From: Bacillus_P idriensis_A
GTDB taxonomy: Bacteria; Bacillota; Bacilli; Bacillales; Bacillaceae
DNA: 64,000 nucleotides
Assembly: GCF_050483325.1 (NCBI RefSeq)
Contig: NZ_JBCMYF010000031.1
Coordinates: 53,847 to 117,846 of the forward strand
Direction: 5' to 3'
A program made the position numbers and the translations under genes. Below the pieces are notes generated by a model, which made no database searches, was not told the DNA's origin, and saw nothing but the letters and a program-made list of their open reading frames with translations. This document shows, in pieces, positions 60,549-64,000 of the stretch; positions within the stretch are counted from its first letter, which is position 1, and each line of letters begins with the position of its first letter.

Positions 60549-61648
60549 CAGCCGTCCACCTCCCCAAGTACGATGTCGATGGCCCCGAGAATGGTAATGA
60601 GATTTGACATGTTCTCTCCTTCCAGAAGCTTTGGCAGGATCTGCAGATTGTAAAAGGATGGGCGTCTGAATTTCAGACGGTACGGCTCTTTTTTCCCTTC
60701 ACTTGCAATATAGCAGCCGATTTCACCGCGCGGAGATTCAATTCGGACATACGCCTCTCCTTTAGGTGCTTTAATGATTTTCGGCACTTTTGCGATGATC
60801 GGTCCATCAGCCGGGAATTGTTCTACTGCCTGCTCTAAGATTTTCAAAGATTCCTCGATTTCTTCCATCCGGCATTCGTAGCGGGCAAAGGCATCACCCT
60901 TTGTCCTGACAGGAACGTCAAAATCAAACCGGTCGTAAATCGAATACGGTTCATCCTTCCGCAGGTCCCATTTCACGCCTGTGCAGCGCAGGTTTGCCCC
61001 GCTTAAGGAGTAAGCAAGCGCCTCTTCTTTCGTGTAAATGCCGACTCCTTTTACACGGTTTAAAAAGATTTCATTTCCTGATACGAGATCGTGATAGCCT
61101 TTCAGCTGCTCTCGCATATAAGGAATGAATTCTGCCACTTTATCAATCCAGCCCTCCGGCGCATCCCACTTCACGCCGCCGACCCGCATGTAATTGAAGG
61201 TCAGCCTCGCTCCTGAAAGCTCCGTCAGCAGATTAATAATCATTTCCCGCTCGCGGAAAGCATATAAAAATGGACTGACTGCCCCGATATCAAGCAAATA
61301 GGTGCCCCACCAGACAAGGTGGCTTGCGACTCGTCCAAGCTCCATCGCAATGACCCGCAAATACTCTCCCCGCTCCGGCACCTGAATGCCTGTCATCGTT
61401 TCCACAGCATGACAGATGACATAATTGTTCGTCATCGCAGACAGATAATCCATGCGGTCAGTATAAGGAATGATTTGTGTGTATTGCAGGTTTTCCGCAA
61501 GCTTTTCAGTGCCTCTATGTAAATAGCCGATAACCGGTGCAGCTTCTTTAATGATTTCTCCGTCAATCTTGATCACAAGCCGGAACACGCCATGTGTACT
61601 CGGGTGCTGCGGTCCGACATTCAGGAGCATTTCTTCTGTCCGTATCAA
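60548..61648 (-). CDS. nuoD: Complex I subunit D, 49 kDa-type
   Basis: 366 residues. NVGPQHPSTHGVFRLVIKID holds the quinone-binding His, and PDTDRMDY-like IPYTDRMDYLSAMTNNYV follows; the C-terminus ends GAIDIVLGEVDG, a NuoD hallmark. TTG start with GGAGG 8 bases upstream. It is somewhat shorter than proteobacterial NuoD, as in other Bacillus complexes. Confidence 0.96.
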   Translation of the reverse strand: MIRTEEMLLNVGPQHPSTHGVFRLVIKIDGEIIKEAAPVIGYLHRGTEKLAENLQYTQIIPYTDRMDYLSAMTNNYVICHAVETMTGIQVPERGEYLRVIAMELGRVASHLVWWGTYLLDIGAVSPFLYAFREREMIINLLTELSGARLTFNYMRVGGVKWDAPEGWIDKVAEFIPYMREQLKGYHDLVSGNEIFLNRVKGVGIYTKEEALAYSLSGANLRCTGVKWDLRKDEPYSIYDRFDFDVPVRTKGDAFARYECRMEEIEESLKILEQAVEQFPADGPIIAKVPKIIKAPKGEAYVRIESPRGEIGCYIASEGKKEPYRLKFRRPSFYNLQILPKLLEGENMSNLITILGAIDIVLGEVDG

Positions 61649-61651
61649 AAG

Positions 61652-63004
61652 CTACACCTCCACATCATAGGGTTCATAATCTTTGCGAAGAGGATGGCCG
61701 ACCCAGTCATCCGGCATCATAATTCTCGTTAAATTCGGGTGTCCGGCAAAATGAATGCCAAGCAGATCAAATGCTTCTCGCTCAGGCCAGTCCGCGCCTT
61801 TCCAAAGCGGTTCGAGGGAATCAATTTCAGGCTTGTCGCGGTCAAGCTTTACTTTCAGGACGACTGTATGGCGATGAACATAGGAAAAAAGATAAACGTA
61901 CATTTCCATATGCGTTTGAAAATCGGTGCCATGCAGTTCAGAAACGTAATCAAATGCCAATTCTTCATGGTCTTTAAGAAGCTTGGCAATGGTAAAATAG
62001 GTTTCTCTTTTTGCAACAAGTGTCGGGGCATCTTTAGACAGCCTATTAATATAGGATTCTTCCAATACATCTTTACCGAGCTGCTCCCCGATCACGTTTA
62101 CATACTTATTTAAAATGGGCTCATTAGGTGAAGGTTCTTCTTGTTGAGGCTGCTCGTCTGGAGTAAGTTTTTTTGCTTTTGCTGCGGCAGCGGCTTTTGC
62201 CTTTGCAGCTGCGATGGCCTTTGCTTTCTCTTTAGCCAATTCATCATCGGAAAGATTTTCACGGGAAGCCTTTGCTTTAGCTGCTGCGGCTGCTTTTGCT
62301 TTTGCCGCCGCGACTGCTTTTTGTTTCGCTAGCGCGGGGTCCTCTGCTGATTCGCTTCCGGCTCCTTCTGCTTGCTTGACTTTCTGTTTCGCGAGTGCAG
62401 CGGCTTTTGCTTTTGCTGCCGCGACTGCTTTTTGTTTCGCTAGCGCGAGGTCCTCTGCTGATTCGCTTCCGGCTCCTTCTGCTTGCTTGGCTTTCTGTTT
62501 TGCGAGTGCAGCTGCTTTTGCTTTTGCCGCCGCGACTGCTTTTTGTTTCGCTAGCGCGAGGTCATCTGCTGATTCGCTTCCGGCTCCTTCTGCTTGCTTG
62601 GCTTTCTGTTTTGCGAGTGCAGCGGCTTTTGCTTTTGCGGCTGCGACTGCTTTTTGTTTCGCAAGCGCGAGGTCCTCTGCTGATTCGCTTCCGGCTCCCT
62701 CTGCTTGCTTGGCTTTCTGTTTTGCGAGTGCAGCGGCTTTTGCTTTTGCGGCAGCTGCTGCTTTTTGCTTTGCAAGACTTGCATCATCTATTGTTTCATT
62801 CGCTTTAGCTTCCTGTGCTTTTTGTTTCGCCAATGCCGCTGCCTTTGCCTTTGCTGCAGCTGCCGCCTTTTGTTTCGCAAGATCGCTGCTGTCTGCTGGT
62901 GTTTCTTTGTTTGCCTGCTTTTCAGCGAGTTTTTTCAGAGCAGCTTCCTTCGCTTTTTGAGCGGCTTCCCGCTTTAGCTGCTGGAGGTCTTTCTCATCGC
63001 TCAT
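61652..63004 (-). CDS. nuoC: Complex I subunit C with a long Lys/Ala-repeat extension
   Basis: 450 residues, about twice a normal NuoC. Residues ~295-450 are the standard 30-kDa domain (YFTIAKLLKDHEELAFDYVS, WPEREAFDLLGIHFAGHPNL, DDWVGHPLRKDYEPYD). Residues 1-295 are low-complexity Ala, Lys, Gln and Glu with a 37-residue unit (AKQKAKQAEGAGSESAEDLA...) present about four times; each unit is 111 bp in DNA. It should be a highly charged helical or disordered arm projecting from the complex. ATG overlaps the nuoB end by 11 bases, with GGGAGTG upstream, so the extension is translated. Confidence 0.93.
   Translation of the reverse strand: MSDEKDLQQLKREAAQKAKEAALKKLAEKQANKETPADSSDLAKQKAAAAAKAKAAALAKQKAQEAKANETIDDASLAKQKAAAAAKAKAAALAKQKAKQAEGAGSESAEDLALAKQKAVAAAKAKAAALAKQKAKQAEGAGSESADDLALAKQKAVAAAKAKAAALAKQKAKQAEGAGSESAEDLALAKQKAVAAAKAKAAALAKQKVKQAEGAGSESAEDPALAKQKAVAAAKAKAAAAAKAKASRENLSDDELAKEKAKAIAAAKAKAAAAAKAKKLTPDEQPQQEEPSPNEPILNKYVNVIGEQLGKDVLEESYINRLSKDAPTLVAKRETYFTIAKLLKDHEELAFDYVSELHGTDFQTHMEMYVYLFSYVHRHTVVLKVKLDRDKPEIDSLEPLWKGADWPEREAFDLLGIHFAGHPNLTRIMMPDDWVGHPLRKDYEPYDVEV
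62310..62720 (-). repeat. 111-bp tandem repeat within nuoC
   Basis: TTCGCTTCCGGCTCC (plus strand) occurs at 62351, 62462, 62573 and 62684, exactly 111 bp apart, and the bases between are nearly identical. The period is 37 codons, so copy-number changes keep the reading frame. Confidence 0.92.
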
Positions 63005-63515
63005 GGATTATTTCACTCCCTGTTTTCGCCTCATAACGGATTTTTTCTTTCAGTTTATTAATTCCGTAGATAAGAGCGGCAGGATTAGGAGGACAGCCCG
63101 GAATGTATACATCAACCGGCACGATCTGGTCGACTCCTTTTACAACGGCGTAAGATTTAATATAGGGACCTCCGGCCGTTGCGCAAGAACCCATGGCAAT
63201 CACCCATTTAGGTTCAGGCATTTGATCATAGAGACGCTTTAGGACCGGAGCCATTTTTTTCGTCACCGTTCCAGAGACAATCATGACATCGGACTGGCGC
63301 GGTGATGTCCGGAAAAAGGAGCCGAAGCGGTCGAGATCATAGTGGGACGAGCCAACACCCATCATTTCGATTGCACAGCAGGCAAGCCCGAACGTAAGCG
63401 GCCAGAGAGAGTTGCTTCTCGCCCACCCCTTCAGCTCTTCAAGCGTTGTTAAAAAGACGCTGCGCTTCAGTTCTTCCATTTCATCGTGTGGAATATTCGT
63501 TATATTTAAATCCAT
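62994..63515 (-). CDS. nuoB: Complex I subunit B, [4Fe-4S] N2 protein
   Basis: 173 residues from the ATG at 63515 (GAAGGTG 5 bases upstream; a longer frame begins inside nuoA). FGLACCAIEMMGVGSSHYDL, WVIAMGSCATAGGPYIKSYA and VYIPGCPPNPAALIYGINKL supply the four Cys ligands of cluster N2, which reduces quinone. ATG lies within the nuoA end (10-base overlap). Confidence 0.97.
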   Translation of the reverse strand: MDLNITNIPHDEMEELKRSVFLTTLEELKGWARSNSLWPLTFGLACCAIEMMGVGSSHYDLDRFGSFFRTSPRQSDVMIVSGTVTKKMAPVLKRLYDQMPEPKWVIAMGSCATAGGPYIKSYAVVKGVDQIVPVDVYIPGCPPNPAALIYGINKLKEKIRYEAKTGSEIIHER

Positions 63516-63880
63516 TTCAGCACCTTCTTCTTCCATGCGTAGACTAGCCCGATCACGAGCATGATGACAAAAATGAGCATCTCAATGAGGGCAAACACGC
63601 CTAACTTCTCATATGCGACTGCCCATGGATATAAAAACACCGTTTCTACGTCAAAAATAACAAACATGAGGCCAAACATATAATAGCGGACATTAAACTG
63701 CACGCGTGAATCATGATATGGATCAATTCCGCTTTCGTATGTGGTTGCTTTCGCCTCGCTCGGTGCGCTGGGCCTCAAGATCCGGCCGATTCCAAGCGCA
63801 ACAACAGGAAGCAAAATGCCAAGGAGCAGGAAAACGACAACGATTAAGTAATTATTCAAATATACGTTTAGTGATTCCAT
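63506..63880 (-). CDS. nuoA: Complex I subunit A
   Basis: 124 residues, three helices. KATTYESGIDPYHDSRVQFN is the conserved cytoplasmic loop near the quinone site, and RYYMFGLMFVIFDVETVFLY the acidic second helix. First gene of the operon; a good sigma-A promoter lies 65-95 bases upstream. Confidence 0.96.
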   Translation of the reverse strand: MESLNVYLNNYLIVVVFLLLGILLPVVALGIGRILRPSAPSEAKATTYESGIDPYHDSRVQFNVRYYMFGLMFVIFDVETVFLYPWAVAYEKLGVFALIEMLIFVIMLVIGLVYAWKKKVLKWI

Positions 63881-63944
63881 CCATTTCCCCCGTTACGTTT
63901 AAAAATAGTAGAACTTTCAAAATATTATAAATGTAACCGTTAAC

Positions 63945-63974
63945 ATTATACCATCGTTCCATAAATAGTGTCGA
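63945..63974 (-). promoter_or_regulatory. Sigma-A promoter of the nuo operon
   Basis: TCGACA (63969-63974) and TATAAT (63945-63950) on the minus strand are 18 bases apart, 5/6 and 6/6 matches to consensus. The transcript would begin near 63938, about 58 bases before the nuoA ATG. Confidence 0.75.
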
Positions 63975-63975
63975 T

Positions 63976-64000
63976 AATCAGAAATGCTGAACCGACTGTT
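63976..64000. repeat. Probable left end of another intergenic repeat copy
   Basis: AGAAATGCTGAACCGACTGTT at the window edge resembles the left end of the repeat units at 31.66 and 31.74 kb. The rest is outside the window. Confidence 0.4.

Noticed and set aside
62214..62960. 248-codon open frame antisense to nuoC, rich in Ala and Phe
   Set aside because: It is the mirror of the Lys/Ala repeat of nuoC; GC-rich third positions of the repeat remove stop codons from the opposite strand. No ribosome site.

Overview
The window is chromosomal DNA from an endospore-forming, flagellated, probably competence-capable Bacillaceae member (Bacillus/Metabacillus/Priestia-like). Support: sporulation genes (spoIIID with its usd leader ORF, spoIIQ, spoIID), flhO/flhP, mbl, and ssbB behind a textbook ComK box. 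Gene order also follows the Bacillus subtilis ywq-ywp-fabZ-flhPO-mbl-spoIIID-spoIIQ-ywnJ-ywnH ... spoIID-murAA-ywmB-ywzB backbone. Into this backbone are set three accessory blocks: a capsule/exopolysaccharide locus, a sulfoquinovose catabolism cluster and an 11-gene complex I operon. I see no rRNA, tRNA, CRISPR array, transposase or prophage gene.

1-17.7 kb: a capsule locus on the minus strand. In transcription order: chain-length modulator, tyrosine kinase and phosphatase (ywqC-D-E), a structured RNA in the position of the EAR (epsC) antitermination element, UDP-glucose dehydrogenase, GalU, a priming sugar transferase, the GDP-fucose pathway (fcl, gmd), a MurJ-type flippase, a very AT-rich serotype block (glycosyltransferases, polymerase, acetyltransferase), manC, a GT-B transferase and the start of galE. 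The nucleotide sugars predicted are UDP-Glc, UDP-GlcA, UDP-Gal, GDP-Man and GDP-Fuc. An intrinsic terminator lies inside the operon just before manC, so an upstream antiterminator RNA makes sense.

17.9-34.8 kb: housekeeping and sporulation backbone. It holds two tiny unknown proteins, the SWIM/SNF2 pair ywqB-ywqA, a heptad-repeat coiled-coil protein, ssbB, ywpG, ywpF, a lipoprotein, a NERD-domain protein, fabZ, an EpuA-like protein, flhP, flhO, mbl, spoIIID/usd, spoIIQ, ywnJ and ywnH. Two families of dispersed intergenic repeats sit between these genes.

34.8-48.3 kb: a sulfoquinovose (plant sulfosugar) cluster of the transaldolase type. It contains a YihQ-like GH31 sulfoquinovosidase, a sodium/solute symporter, a DUF4867 protein, an FucI-like isomerase, two near-identical transaldolases with duplicated promoters and candidate cre sites, an aldehyde dehydrogenase expected to make sulfolactate, two paralogous GntR/UTRA repressors and three further membrane proteins that could export the product.

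48.4-64 kb: spoIID, a VanZ protein, murAA, ywmB and ywzB, followed upstream by nuoABCDHIJKLMN. This complex I lacks the NADH-oxidising NuoEFG module. Its NuoC carries a roughly 295-residue Lys/Ala repeat extension, and two copies of a 21-bp-periodic repeat are inserted between nuoH and nuoI.

Start codons were revised from the longest frames wherever a Shine-Dalgarno sequence decided the matter. Family assignments come from reading the sequence and from memory of the families; no database search was run.
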